Assembly: GCA_022708585.1 (NCBI GenBank)
Contig: JAKIYJ010000067.1
Coordinates: 1-7,405, forward strand
DNA: 7,405 nucleotides
Direction: 5' to 3'
Source: Bacteroidota bacterium
GTDB lineage: Bacteria; Bacteroidota; Bacteroidia; Bacteroidales; JAKIYJ01
Shown here: one piece after another, positions 1 to 7,280 of the stretch
Numbering within the stretch: position 1 is the first letter of the stretch
Layout of the letters: every line of letters starts with the position of its first letter
The notes under the pieces: generated by a model
The model's database searches: none
Seen by the model: the letters and a program-made list of their open reading frames with translations, nothing else
What the model was told of the DNA's origin: nothing
Program-made: the position numbers and the translations under genes

Positions 1-1650
1 AAATTAAATAATGTTAAAACTTCTTTCAATCACATTGTTGACGAAATTCAGATAGCAGTGCTACCAACTTTAAATCATAATGCTGATTTTAAAGTTCAGA
101 TATTTTATCATGGTACTCCTCCAAGTGGAGGTTTTTTTACTGGGCTTTCCAATGCCACTTCTCCATCATGGGGCAATCAAGTTACCTGGACATTATCGGA
201 ACCTTTTAATGCATATCAGTGGTGGCCATGCAAACAAGTGCTAACAGATAAAGCTGATTCTGCATGGATTTTTATCACTACAAGTAATCAAAATAAGGCA
301 GGCTCAAATGGATTACTTACTGCTGTTACTCCTATGCCAAATAACAAATTGCGCTATGAATGGAAAACCCGATATCCAATAGATTATTATCTTATCTCGG
401 CTTCTGTGGCTAAATATATAGATTACAGTATTTATGCAAAACCTGCCGGTCTTTCTAACGACTCCATACTTATTCAAAATTTTGTGTATGATAACCCGTC
501 AACTTTGCCTTATTTTAAATCACAGATAGATCTCACAGTCGATTTTATTAATCTTTATAGTGATCTATATGGATTATATCCTTTTTACAAGGAAAAATAT
601 GGACATTGTATGGCACCACTTGGAGGCGGAATGGAACATCAAACTATGACTACACTTGGAAATTTTAACTTTTATATAACATGCCATGAATTATCGCATC
701 AATGGTTTGGCGATAATGTTACTTGTGCCAGCTGGTCAGATATTTGGATAAATGAAGGCTTCGCTGATTACAGTGAATACCTCGCTGCTCAATATATTAT
801 TGGACAATCAGAAGCAAATAATCATATGTTTTCAAGTCATAGTAATATTATGTCTAAACCAGATGGCAGTGTTTATATTCCACCTTATCTTGCAATAGAT
901 GAAAATAGAATATTTGACCAAAGACTTTCATATAACAAGGGCGGAGCTATTTTACATATGATAAGATTTGAACTGCAAGATGATACTTTATTTTTTAATA
1001 CACTTAAAAACTTTCAAAAACAATTTGCAGACAGTGTAGCAACTGGTTTGGATTTTAAAAAAGTACTTGAAACTACATCAGGAAAGAATTTTACTGACTT
1101 TTTTAATCAATGGTATTTTGGTGAAGGATTCCCTACATTTAATATAATATGGGAACACAAAAATGATACTCTGTTTTTCTCTTCTACACAAATAACCTCA
1201 ACTACTGTTACTCCCCTGTTTAAAATGCTGATGGAATATAGACTTGTTAGACCTGCTGGCGATACTTTAATAAGAGTATACCAGACAAATTATATTAATC
1301 ATTATAGAATTCCAACTCCAATGGTTGTTACTGATATCATTGTTGACCCTGACAACTGGGTTATTAATGGCAATGGGTCTGTTGTACTGGGACTTGATGA
1401 ACCACAAAATCCTTTATGTTTTACTCTGTATCCAAACCCTTGTAATGACCATATAAATTTAAATCTGTTTAATGATTTAAATCAAAAATATACTGTTAAC
1501 ATATATGATATAAGCGGTAAACAAATTTATTCGAAATCATACGAATCCGATAATGTTATTATAAATACATCTTTTCTTAAAGAAGGAATATATATAATTA
1601 AAGCAATTAATGAACACTGTTCCTATATTAGAAAATTAATAAAACAATAA
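1..1650 (+). CDS. Secreted M1-family zinc aminopeptidase with type IX sorting domain (5' end cut off by window edge)
   Basis: This is a gluzincin metallopeptidase predicted to remove N-terminal residues from peptides outside the cell. The frame is open from base 1, and the bases before the GTG at 58 already read as M1 N-domain (KLNNVKTSFNHIVDEIQIAV), so GTG-58 is an internal valine and the gene starts upstream of the window. Visible motifs are GGGMEHQT at 622-645 (the GAMEN exopeptidase loop, with His in place of Asn), the zinc site HELSH at 685-699, and the third zinc ligand Glu in NEGF at 751-762, at the canonical 18-residue spacing. SYNKGG contains the likely catalytic Tyr at 931-933. From about 1420 to the stop lies a roughly 75-residue domain beginning LYPNPCNDHI and ending SYIRKLIKQ, the form of a type A C-terminal signal for the type IX (Por) system. 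All catalytic residues are present, so the enzyme is probably active. The family call is firm; the natural substrate is unknown. Confidence 0.93.
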   Translation, partial: KLNNVKTSFNHIVDEIQIAVLPTLNHNADFKVQIFYHGTPPSGGFFTGLSNATSPSWGNQVTWTLSEPFNAYQWWPCKQVLTDKADSAWIFITTSNQNKAGSNGLLTAVTPMPNNKLRYEWKTRYPIDYYLISASVAKYIDYSIYAKPAGLSNDSILIQNFVYDNPSTLPYFKSQIDLTVDFINLYSDLYGLYPFYKEKYGHCMAPLGGGMEHQTMTTLGNFNFYITCHELSHQWFGDNVTCASWSDIWINEGFADYSEYLAAQYIIGQSEANNHMFSSHSNIMSKPDGSVYIPPYLAIDENRIFDQRLSYNKGGAILHMIRFELQDDTLFFNTLKNFQKQFADSVATGLDFKKVLETTSGKNFTDFFNQWYFGEGFPTFNIIWEHKNDTLFFSSTQITSTTVTPLFKMLMEYRLVRPAGDTLIRVYQTNYINHYRIPTPMVVTDIIVDPDNWVINGNGSVVLGLDEPQNPLCFTLYPNPCNDHINLNLFNDLNQKYTVNIYDISGKQIYSKSYESDNVIINTSFLKEGIYIIKAINEHCSYIRKLIKQ

Positions 1651-1654
1651 TGTA

Positions 1655-1795
1655 ATGAGTCTCCTCCGAAAAGTTTATAAATTTATTATAATCTAATTTA
1701 TCTATATTTTATATTTATTTATCTATGTTATTAACTGATTTACTTTAACCCCCAAAATAATTCAATGTAAAAATGACTTTTCGAAATCGACTCAT
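1655..1795. repeat. Imperfect inverted-repeat pair, possible MITE-like element (copies A and B)
   Basis: Copy A (plus strand, 1655-1678) begins ATGAGTCTCCTCCGAAAAGT. Copy B (minus strand, read from 1795 down to 1772) begins ATGAGTCGATTTCGAAAAGT. They agree at 16 of the first 20 bases without a gap and face each other across 93 bases, giving a span of 141 bases. The inside is AT-rich and has no coding frame. Terminal inverted repeats around a short non-coding core are typical of non-autonomous transposable elements. I could not find a clear target-site duplication at the two edges, so the mobile-element reading is inference. An alternative is a protein-binding site present in two orientations. 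The arms are too far apart for an ordinary transcription terminator. Confidence 0.45.
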
Positions 1796-1813
1796 ATTTT
1801 AAATTTCAATTAT

Positions 1814-1837
1814 ACGAGTCTAATCCCAAAATTTTTT
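1814..1837 (+). repeat. Degraded third copy of the same repeat (copy C)
   Basis: Begins ACGAGTCTAATCCCAAAATT and matches copy A at 15 of 20 aligned bases. It lies 18 bases beyond copy B and points in the opposite direction, so B and C are arranged back to back. The match is weaker than among A, B and D, and the surrounding sequence is very AT-rich, so part of the similarity could be chance. Confidence 0.3.
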
Positions 1838-1966
1838 TATTTATGTTACTTTAATAATAAATAAAACATTAAAAATAGTGGACAAATTAAATATAAACTC
1901 ATACAAATTAAAAATAATTTCATAGTTTTATAAATTTTTAAATCTTTAAATTTTTCAGACCAAACT

Positions 1967-1974
1967 TAATTTTG
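1967..1974 (+). promoter_or_regulatory. Candidate -7 box (TAATTTTG) for the dapD operon
   Basis: TAATTTTG fits the Bacteroidota sigma-ABfr -7 consensus TAnnTTTG exactly. Transcription would start near 1980, leaving a leader of about 30 bases before the ATG at 2011. No good TTTG -33 element is visible upstream; the sequence there is A/T-rich (CTTTAAA). The box overlaps the TTG at 1972 that would be needed for a longer DapD, which argues against that start. In sequence this AT-rich, an eight-base match is only moderate evidence. Confidence 0.35.
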
Positions 1975-2010
1975 CACTATGATTTTATTGATATAATGAT
2001 TTTTGAATAT

Positions 2011-2829
2011 ATGATATCACAATTAAAAGATAATATTGAAAAAGCTTTTAACAATCAAACTTTACTTGAAACAGAAGATACAAAAACTGCTATAAGAAAT
2101 GTTATAGAATTACTTGATAAGGGAGAACTTAGAATATCTAATCCTGTTGATGGTAATTGGATTATTAATGAATGGCTTAAGAAAGCAGTAATATTGTATT
2201 TTTCCATTCAGGAAATGAATACTATGGAAGCCGGAGTATTTGAGTATAATGATAAAATTCCATTAAAAAAAAACTATAAGGAATTAAATATTAGAGTTGT
2301 TCCTGGTGCTATAGCTCGTTTCGGTTCTTATATAGCCCCTGGTGTTATAATGATGCCTTCTTATGTTAATATAGGAGCCTATGTTGATACTGGTACTTTG
2401 ATAGATACCTGGGCCACTGTCGGTTCTTGTGCCCAAATAGGTAAAAATGTACATATTAGTGGAGGAGTTGGTATTGGGGGAGTATTGGAACCTGTACTGG
2501 CAGCTCCCGTTATCATTGAAGATAATTGCTTTATTGGTTCAAGATGTATTATCGTTGAAGGCGTTCACATAGGAAGTGAAACTGTACTTGGTGCAAATGT
2601 CGTTATTACTGCTTCAACCAAAATTATCGATGTATCAACTGATAAAACAATTGAGTATAAAGGCTATGTTCCCCCACGTTCTGTTGTTATACCAGGCTCT
2701 ATTCCTAAAAAATTTCCTTCTGGGATTTATAATGTTCCCTGTGCATTAATTATAGGAAAACGTAAAGAATCTACTGATAAGAAAACGAGCCTTAATAAGA
2801 CTCTTAGGGAATATAAAATTGATATATAA
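2011..2829 (+). CDS. dapD: 2,3,4,5-tetrahydropyridine-2,6-dicarboxylate N-succinyltransferase
   Basis: Cytoplasmic enzyme that transfers succinyl from succinyl-CoA to tetrahydrodipicolinate, in the succinylase branch leading to meso-diaminopimelate and lysine. The N-terminal helical part (residues 1-90, including KKAVILYF) is followed by a left-handed beta-helix of hexapeptide repeats (about 95-205). This contains the near-invariant DapD stretch MPSYVNIGAYVD, DTWATVGSCAQIGKN and SGGVGIGGVLEP (about 115-160), then EDNCFIG. The C-terminal part includes VPPRSVVIPGS. The frame stays open upstream to a TTG at 1972 and an ATG at 1996, but the ATG at 2011 gives 272 residues (E. coli DapD has 274) and lines up with the family start. 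The extra upstream residues (HYDFIDIMIFEY) look non-homologous and overlap a candidate promoter. It is the first gene of a three-gene operon; the next gene starts 2 bases after the stop. Presence of DapD implies DAP-type peptidoglycan and a succinylated pathway. Confidence 0.96.
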   Translation: MISQLKDNIEKAFNNQTLLETEDTKTAIRNVIELLDKGELRISNPVDGNWIINEWLKKAVILYFSIQEMNTMEAGVFEYNDKIPLKKNYKELNIRVVPGAIARFGSYIAPGVIMMPSYVNIGAYVDTGTLIDTWATVGSCAQIGKNVHISGGVGIGGVLEPVLAAPVIIEDNCFIGSRCIIVEGVHIGSETVLGANVVITASTKIIDVSTDKTIEYKGYVPPRSVVIPGSIPKKFPSGIYNVPCALIIGKRKESTDKKTSLNKTLREYKIDI

Positions 2830-2831
2830 AG

Positions 2832-3830
2832 TTGAAAAAATTTTTATTCATACAGACTGCTTCTATTGGCGATGTTATTCTTATTACACCTGCTATTGAA
2901 AATTTACATTCATCTATACCTGATGCCATTATTGATGTTTTGATTAAAAAAGGCTGTGAAAATCTTTTTAATAATCATCCTTTTATCAATAATATTAAAA
3001 TTTTTGATAAATCAAAAAATAAATACAAAAATTTAATTAAAATAACCAAAGAAGTTAGAAAAGAAAAATATGACGCAGTGCTTTGTTTTCATCGTTTTTT
3101 TTCAGGCGGTTTTATAACCGCATTTTCAAAGGCGGATTATAGAGTCGGTTTTAATAAAAATCCTTTCTCCTTTTTTTTTAATAAAAAATTAAAACATAAT
3201 ATAGGTAATCAAAATAATTTTGAACATGAAAAAGATAGAAACCTTTTGCTTGTATCCTGGCTAACTCATAATAATTCCGCTAAAATAAAACTTTATCCCT
3301 CCGAAAATGACTGTAATAAAATTGCAAAATATACAAATTGTAAGTATTTATGTATAGCCCCTGCTTCCTTATGGTTCACCAAACAGTTCCCTGCCAGTAA
3401 ATGGATTGATTTTATTAATAAAATCAATGATGATTTTAAAGTATATTTGCTTGGTTCTAACTCTGATAAGAATATTTGTAATGAAATTATAAATAATAGT
3501 ATAAATAATAATATTGATAATTTATGTGGTAAACTTGATTTTTTGGAAACAGCAGCGTTAATGAAAAAAGCAGTTATGAATTTTGCAAATGATTCCGCTC
3601 CTGTACATTTGGCATCTGCTGTTAATGCTCCTGTTACTGTTATTTATTGTTCTACTGTACCAGAGTTTGGATTTACTCCTTTATCGGATAAATCTTTTAT
3701 TATACAAACAAAGAAGCAGTTAAAATGTAGACCTTGTGGATTGCATGGACATAAAAAATGTCCTGAAAAACATTTTAATTGTGCTTATACCATTAATACT
3801 GATGAATTATTAAAAACTATTTTGTTATGA
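2832..3830 (+). CDS. Glycosyltransferase family 9 (heptosyltransferase-like)
   Basis: GT-B fold transferase of the ADP-heptose:LPS heptosyltransferase type, expected at the inner face of the cytoplasmic membrane where it adds a sugar to the LPS core or another surface glycan. The N-terminal motif is FIQTASIGDVILITPAI (residues 5-21), with the glycine-Asp loop that contacts the acceptor. The C-terminal half starts with IAPASLWFTKQFPASKW (175-191) and carries the nucleotide-sugar motif NDSAPVHLASA (253-263), where Ala replaces the usual Gly. The tail has four cysteines in CxxC-x7-CPxxHFxC order (299, 302, 310, 317), an arrangement I recall from other Bacteroidota GT9 proteins. The start is TTG, 2 bases after dapD, and no better start is available. 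The 3' end overlaps tsaC by 4 bases (ATGA), which suggests coupled translation. The protein is Asn/Lys-rich, as expected from the base composition. Sugar and acceptor cannot be named, so no symbol is given. Confidence 0.88.
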   Translation: MKKFLFIQTASIGDVILITPAIENLHSSIPDAIIDVLIKKGCENLFNNHPFINNIKIFDKSKNKYKNLIKITKEVRKEKYDAVLCFHRFFSGGFITAFSKADYRVGFNKNPFSFFFNKKLKHNIGNQNNFEHEKDRNLLLVSWLTHNNSAKIKLYPSENDCNKIAKYTNCKYLCIAPASLWFTKQFPASKWIDFINKINDDFKVYLLGSNSDKNICNEIINNSINNNIDNLCGKLDFLETAALMKKAVMNFANDSAPVHLASAVNAPVTVIYCSTVPEFGFTPLSDKSFIIQTKKQLKCRPCGLHGHKKCPEKHFNCAYTINTDELLKTILL

Positions 3831-4390
3831 CTGATGAAATTTTAAAATCTTATGAAGTACTTAAAAAAGGTGGAATAATTGTATATCCTACGGATACTGT
3901 ATGGGGAATAGGCTGTGATGCAACTGACTTCAAAGCAGTTAATAAAATATATGAGATTAAAAAAAGAAATACTCAGAAAAACTTTATTGTGTTAATTGAT
4001 AATAAGGAAAAATTAACTAAATATGTTGAAAAAATTCCTCCTTTTGCCTGGGATCTTATTGATAACTGGAATAAACCACTTACAATAGTTTATCCCGGTG
4101 CTAAAAATGTTGCTAAAAATATTATTGCTGATGATGGCTCTATTGCTATCAGAGTTATTAGAGATGAGTTTTGCCGACAATTAATTAATATGCTTGATAA
4201 ACCATTAGTCTCAACATCTGCAAATATCTCGGGTGAAAATGTTCCTGTTGTTTTTCGTGATATACCTGAATCTATTCTTTTAAAAGCTGATTATGTTGTT
4301 AATCTGAATAGAGAAAAAATGATACAGGCTAAACCTTCAACAATTATAAAGTTTAATGAAACCGGTGAGTTCTATGTTATAAGGGAATAA
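3827..4390 (+). CDS. tsaC: L-threonylcarbamoyladenylate synthase (YrdC/Sua5 family, short form)
   Basis: Makes threonylcarbamoyl-AMP from threonine, bicarbonate and ATP, the first step of t6A37 formation in ANN-decoding tRNAs; TsaB/D/E complete the reaction elsewhere. Motifs: GGIIVYPTDTVWGIGCDA (15-32), KKRNTQKNF (45-53), GSIAIRV (104-110) and PLVSTSANISGENVP (126-140). The basic residues of the K-x-R-x-x-x-K motif are kept, while the two prolines common after R and K are Asn. At 187 residues it is the stand-alone YrdC domain without the Sua5 C-terminal extension. It is the last gene of the operon; its ATG lies inside the stop region of the glycosyltransferase gene. Its reading frame ends 35 bases before the end of the convergent minus-strand gene. 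TsaC and Sua5 names are used interchangeably for this enzyme; the short length favours TsaC. Confidence 0.94.
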   Translation: MTDEILKSYEVLKKGGIIVYPTDTVWGIGCDATDFKAVNKIYEIKKRNTQKNFIVLIDNKEKLTKYVEKIPPFAWDLIDNWNKPLTIVYPGAKNVAKNIIADDGSIAIRVIRDEFCRQLINMLDKPLVSTSANISGENVPVVFRDIPESILLKADYVVNLNREKMIQAKPSTIIKFNETGEFYVIRE

Positions 4391-4425
4391 GTAATTATTT
4401 TAATTCGCAGAGGAACTTAACAATT

Positions 4426-5409
4426 TTATTCAAAAGAATAGGCAATAGATTCAACTTGAAGCAAAAAATCACGTTTGTTTGTACTAGGTGCATACACTGA
4501 CCCATCAATAGTTATGATTTTTTTATTACTGTCATCGGCAAAAGTATAATTTACAAAAGGACCTCCCATACAACAGCCATTAGCAAGTTTCCATAACCCT
4601 CTTGTTTCAATAGCATACCTTCCTTTAAAATTGATACTTTTTGAAACAGGCAATATTTTTTTTTCTGTTGTCATATAAGAGCCTTCTGTATGACCAGGAA
4701 TATATTTTTTAGTAATACTGTCTCTTAAATTAATAATATAATTAGAATTAAAAACCATAGTATCAGTGAAAGGTTGTGTATAAATAATTATGCTCTGTGA
4801 TGTAGCTTCTGTTTCTTTTCTTATCCAAATAAAATCTTTATTTTGTACTGCAATATAATAACCTTCTGGAAATATCATTTCAAAACCAAAATCATTTTTA
4901 AGTTTTTGCCTTATTTTTGTATCCTCAATACCTTTAAAAGCATTAATAAGCCTTTGCCTTTCGGTTTTAAGGTATAACGAAGTAAAAACATTACCGTGTT
5001 TTTTTAAAAGTCTTGTCAAGGATGTATCAGAAGGGACGCTAATTTGAATTACAGTTTGAGGTTGAGCCCATAAATCATGTTTAAGATCAAGAGTTGGCTG
5101 TGAAAGTTCAGGATTTATATCAACCATAAAGATATTCCTGTATGTTTTAAACATATTTTTAAAATCAGAAAAAGGAATATTGACTAAATTAAACATTGGT
5201 TCACTTTGAGGCAATATTTCAACATCTTTTGCGAAAACGGCCTTAATCTCTTCCCCAATAATACCTTCATAAATATTTTTTTCACAAACAATTAATAACT
5301 CGGCAGTTTTACCAGTCGATGCCGGCAATATATTATTATTATTATTGTTACAAGAAATATTAATAATAATTATAAATAAGAATAAAATTTTAATTATACT
5401 GTTTTTCAC
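4426..5409 (-). CDS. DUF4837 family lipoprotein
   Basis: Predicted lipoprotein of a Bacteroidota family of unknown function. The hydrophobic signal (residues 5-19, KILFLFIIIINIS-type) ends at Cys20, the probable lipidation site. The -3 residue is Asn rather than Leu, so the lipobox is loose. Cys20 is followed by six Asn and no acidic residues, so a classical surface-export signal is not seen and a periplasm-facing anchor is more likely. Family-like features are PASTGKTAELLIVCEK (29-44), DLWAQPQTVIQI (112-123), FPEGYYIA (180-187), KYIPGH (235-240), and RGLWKLANG followed by MGGPFVNY (270-288). The start is GTG, because no in-frame ATG or TTG gives a signal peptide. The gene lies 37 bases downstream of the lytic transglycosylase gene on the same strand and probably shares its transcript, which hints at a role in cell-wall or envelope upkeep. 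That role is inference. The family name is from memory of these motifs and was not searched. Confidence 0.8.
   Translation of the reverse strand: MKNSIIKILFLFIIIINISCNNNNNNILPASTGKTAELLIVCEKNIYEGIIGEEIKAVFAKDVEILPQSEPMFNLVNIPFSDFKNMFKTYRNIFMVDINPELSQPTLDLKHDLWAQPQTVIQISVPSDTSLTRLLKKHGNVFTSLYLKTERQRLINAFKGIEDTKIRQKLKNDFGFEMIFPEGYYIAVQNKDFIWIRKETEATSQSIIIYTQPFTDTMVFNSNYIINLRDSITKKYIPGHTEGSYMTTEKKILPVSKSINFKGRYAIETRGLWKLANGCCMGGPFVNYTFADDSNKKIITIDGSVYAPSTNKRDFLLQVESIAYSFE
5332..5346. repeat. Trinucleotide repeat (ATT)5 inside the lipoprotein gene
   Basis: Five uninterrupted ATT units on the plus strand encode Asn22-Asn26 on the minus strand; an AAC codon at 5347-5349 adds Asn21. The tract sits directly after the predicted lipidated cysteine. 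Gain or loss of units would change linker length without shifting frame. Confidence 0.85.
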
Positions 5410-5446
5410 AATAAATGATTATTTTGTTTATACTAATAATAAAAAA

Positions 5447-7006
5447 TCAACTGCTAATAGCAATTTTTAATTTTTGACCTGGCATTAATTTTTGATCTGC
5501 CTTTATATTATTAAGTCTTCTTATTTCCTCAATTGTAACTCCATCGTATTGATTGGCAATTCCCCATAAAGTATCACCCTTACGTATTGTATGATAAATT
5601 ATCTTTGAATTTTTATTGTCTAATTTTATTACTTTATCAGGAGTTTGAACAACAGTGGCAGAATCAGCATTATTATTAGCAGGAACTGTTTCAGGATTAC
5701 TGACAAGTAATTTTTGATTTGGGTGTATTGTTAAATTTTTTAAGTTGTTCCATTTCATAATATCATTAACAGAACAATTAAATTTTCGAGCAATAATATT
5801 GAGACTTTCACCTTTTTTAACATAATATACATTTGCATGAACAATAGAATTTGTATCAGTTTTTGTTTTATCGTTTTCTGTTTTATATATGGCAGATATT
5901 TGCTGAGCATACATTGATGAAACAACTTTATTTTCATAAGTAAAAAGCGTATATTCGTTTTCAAGATATTCAGTAACATAGTTTTTACGAATTCGTAACA
6001 CCTGAGGATTATTATTAGAAGCAGGTATAAAGCCTTTTGTATAAACAGGATTTAAAAAAGCAATTTCATCGTAGGGGATACATAGAACCTGTTCTATTTG
6101 TTCGAAGGTAAGAGGTTTTTTAATTATAAAAGTATCTATTTCATAAAAAGTAAGATCTGGTTTAACAGGGACTATCCCAAACTGCTGATAATTTTCCATA
6201 ACGTATGAAACTCCAATAAAAGCCGGGACATAATTTTGGGTTTCACGTGGTAAAAAATCCTTAATTTTCCAGAAGGTGGGTTTTTCATTTTTACCAAGTT
6301 TGGCACGCATAATAGCTTTATTAACATTACCCGCTCCTGAATTATAAGCAGCTATAGCCAGAGCCCAGTCATTAAATGTTGAATAAAGATCTCTAAGATG
6401 TTCACATGCCGCAATAGTAGATTTAAGCGGGTCTCTCCTGTCATCAATATATGAAGTTACTTTTAAACCGTAAAGCTTCCCTGTGTTAATCATAAATTGC
6501 CATATTCCAGTAGCTCCAGATCTAGAACGAGCAATAGGATTAAGTGCTGATTCAATAACTGCAAGATATTTTAATTCAAGAGGTAAACAATACTTGCCAA
6601 GATATTCTTCAAATAATGGAAAATATAACTCAGCAAGTCCTATCATACGCGATGTAAGAGCTGCTTTCTTAATACCATATAATTCAATATATGTTTTAAC
6701 AATATCATTAAAAACATATTCAAATGGAGATGACAAACTAAGAGAATAAATACCAGTTCTATATATAGAATCACTGTGTGATATTTTAGAATTATTTGAA
6801 AAAAAGAAAGGATTACTAACTAAACAAGACTTGGAAGCAGTATCGGGAAAAATTTTAAGCGTGGCCAGATTATCTATCATATTTGAGATTTCATCCGAAC
6901 TTTGTACTTTAATTTTATTAGTGTCAATATTATAGGGCTGTGCTTTAACCATGTAGCTGGCAAAAACAAAAACCATAAGCATTTTAAAGCATATCCATCT
7001 TTTCAT
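5447..7006 (-). CDS. mltD: Lytic transglycosylase, MltD-like, with two LysM domains
   Basis: Periplasmic enzyme of the GH23 type that cleaves the MurNAc-GlcNAc bond of peptidoglycan with 1,6-anhydro ring formation. The signal peptide is residues 1-22, with a probable signal peptidase I cut at VKA/Q. It lacks a lipobox, unlike E. coli MltD. The SLT domain spans about 125-260: catalytic Glu152 in LAVIESALNP, then SGATGIWQFM (163-172), DDRRDP (188-193) and AAYNSGAGN (219-227). Residues about 290-340 (FEQIEQVLCIPYDEIAFLNP onward) resemble a degenerate LysM-like module often seen in MltD homologues. Clear LysM domains follow at about 393-436 (VYYVKKGESLNIIARKFN) and 470-517 (IYHTIRKGDTLWGIANQY), joined by a low-complexity Asn/Thr-rich linker; they bind glycan strands. 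It is the first gene of a probable two-gene transcript with the DUF4837 lipoprotein. ATG at 7006 places the signal peptide at the N-terminus and is well supported. Confidence 0.94.
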   Translation of the reverse strand: MKRWICFKMLMVFVFASYMVKAQPYNIDTNKIKVQSSDEISNMIDNLATLKIFPDTASKSCLVSNPFFFSNNSKISHSDSIYRTGIYSLSLSSPFEYVFNDIVKTYIELYGIKKAALTSRMIGLAELYFPLFEEYLGKYCLPLELKYLAVIESALNPIARSRSGATGIWQFMINTGKLYGLKVTSYIDDRRDPLKSTIAACEHLRDLYSTFNDWALAIAAYNSGAGNVNKAIMRAKLGKNEKPTFWKIKDFLPRETQNYVPAFIGVSYVMENYQQFGIVPVKPDLTFYEIDTFIIKKPLTFEQIEQVLCIPYDEIAFLNPVYTKGFIPASNNNPQVLRIRKNYVTEYLENEYTLFTYENKVVSSMYAQQISAIYKTENDKTKTDTNSIVHANVYYVKKGESLNIIARKFNCSVNDIMKWNNLKNLTIHPNQKLLVSNPETVPANNNADSATVVQTPDKVIKLDNKNSKIIYHTIRKGDTLWGIANQYDGVTIEEIRRLNNIKADQKLMPGQKLKIAISS

Positions 7007-7067
7007 AAAAGATGATTTTAATTATTATTAAATATTTTCGTTTGCAAGGTACAAAAATTTTTTTAAA

Positions 7068-7075
7068 CAAATATA
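7068..7075 (-). promoter_or_regulatory. Candidate -7 box (TATATTTG) for the transglycosylase gene
   Basis: Read on the minus strand, TATATTTG matches the Bacteroidota TAnnTTTG box. It would start transcription near 7061 and leave a leader of about 55 bases. A TTG further upstream lies too close (10-base spacer) to be a normal -33 element. The match is suggestive only, given the AT-rich background. Confidence 0.3.
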
Positions 7076-7148
7076 AAATTACTTACAATTTTTAAATTTT
7101 GATTTTAAATGTATTTTTTATACCTGAACATAACCTGGATAATATGAT

Positions 7149-7280
7149 TTACCTGTCATTAACGTTTAATAATAAAGTATATTTTTTTAGTGATCGTAAA
7201 ATAATATAGGCTGTGCATCCAATTACTCCTGCAATAATCCACCATATATCTATTTTAAAGGCACCTTTTATAAAATAATA
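7149..7280 (-). pseudogene. Possible 3' remnant of a small membrane-protein gene
   Basis: On the minus strand an open frame of 43 codons ends at TAA (7151-7149). It begins YYFIKGAFKID and continues with a strongly hydrophobic stretch (IWWIIAGVIGCTAYIIL) followed by the basic turn RSLKKY, which is what a transmembrane helix with a cytoplasmic positive flank looks like. Two adjacent Trp codons and several Gly codons are unlikely in random A/T-rich DNA. There is no ATG start: the frame runs back into the repeat at 7281-7304 and meets a TGA at about 7308-7310. A TTG inside the repeat (about 7293-7295) could start a 49-residue protein, so an intact tiny membrane protein is the alternative. I do not recognise the family. 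The remnant would lie upstream of, and in the same direction as, the transglycosylase gene. Confidence 0.35.

Larger units (their letters stand above)
1651..2010. other. AT-rich intergenic region with repeats and a candidate promoter
   Basis: This 360-base spacer lies between the peptidase stop and the preferred dapD start. I find no convincing coding frame. It holds three copies of a short imperfect repeat (listed separately) in its first half. Its second half is nearly pure A/T, with runs such as TTTAAATCTTTAAA near 1937-1957, followed by a Bacteroidota-like -7 box. No GC-rich hairpin followed by a T run is visible after the peptidase gene, so no intrinsic terminator is claimed. Confidence 0.7.

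Noticed and set aside
1886..1903. A further copy of the repeat ending in ACTCAT
   Set aside because: Only the ACTCAT end matches; the AAAAGT half and spacing are absent, so it is within chance for this composition.
4391..4425. Possible bidirectional terminator between the converging genes
   Set aside because: The 35 bases contain no stable stem-loop with flanking T and A runs; only scattered A/T sequence is seen.
5755..5979. 74-codon minus-strand open frame, Leu/Ile/Lys-rich
   Set aside because: It lies in another frame of the LysM-containing transglycosylase gene, has no recognisable motif, and its composition is what shifted AT-rich coding DNA gives.
6483..6749. 88-codon plus-strand open frame
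   Set aside because: It is antisense to the catalytic domain of the transglycosylase, whose motifs are clear; no independent signal, motif or start context.
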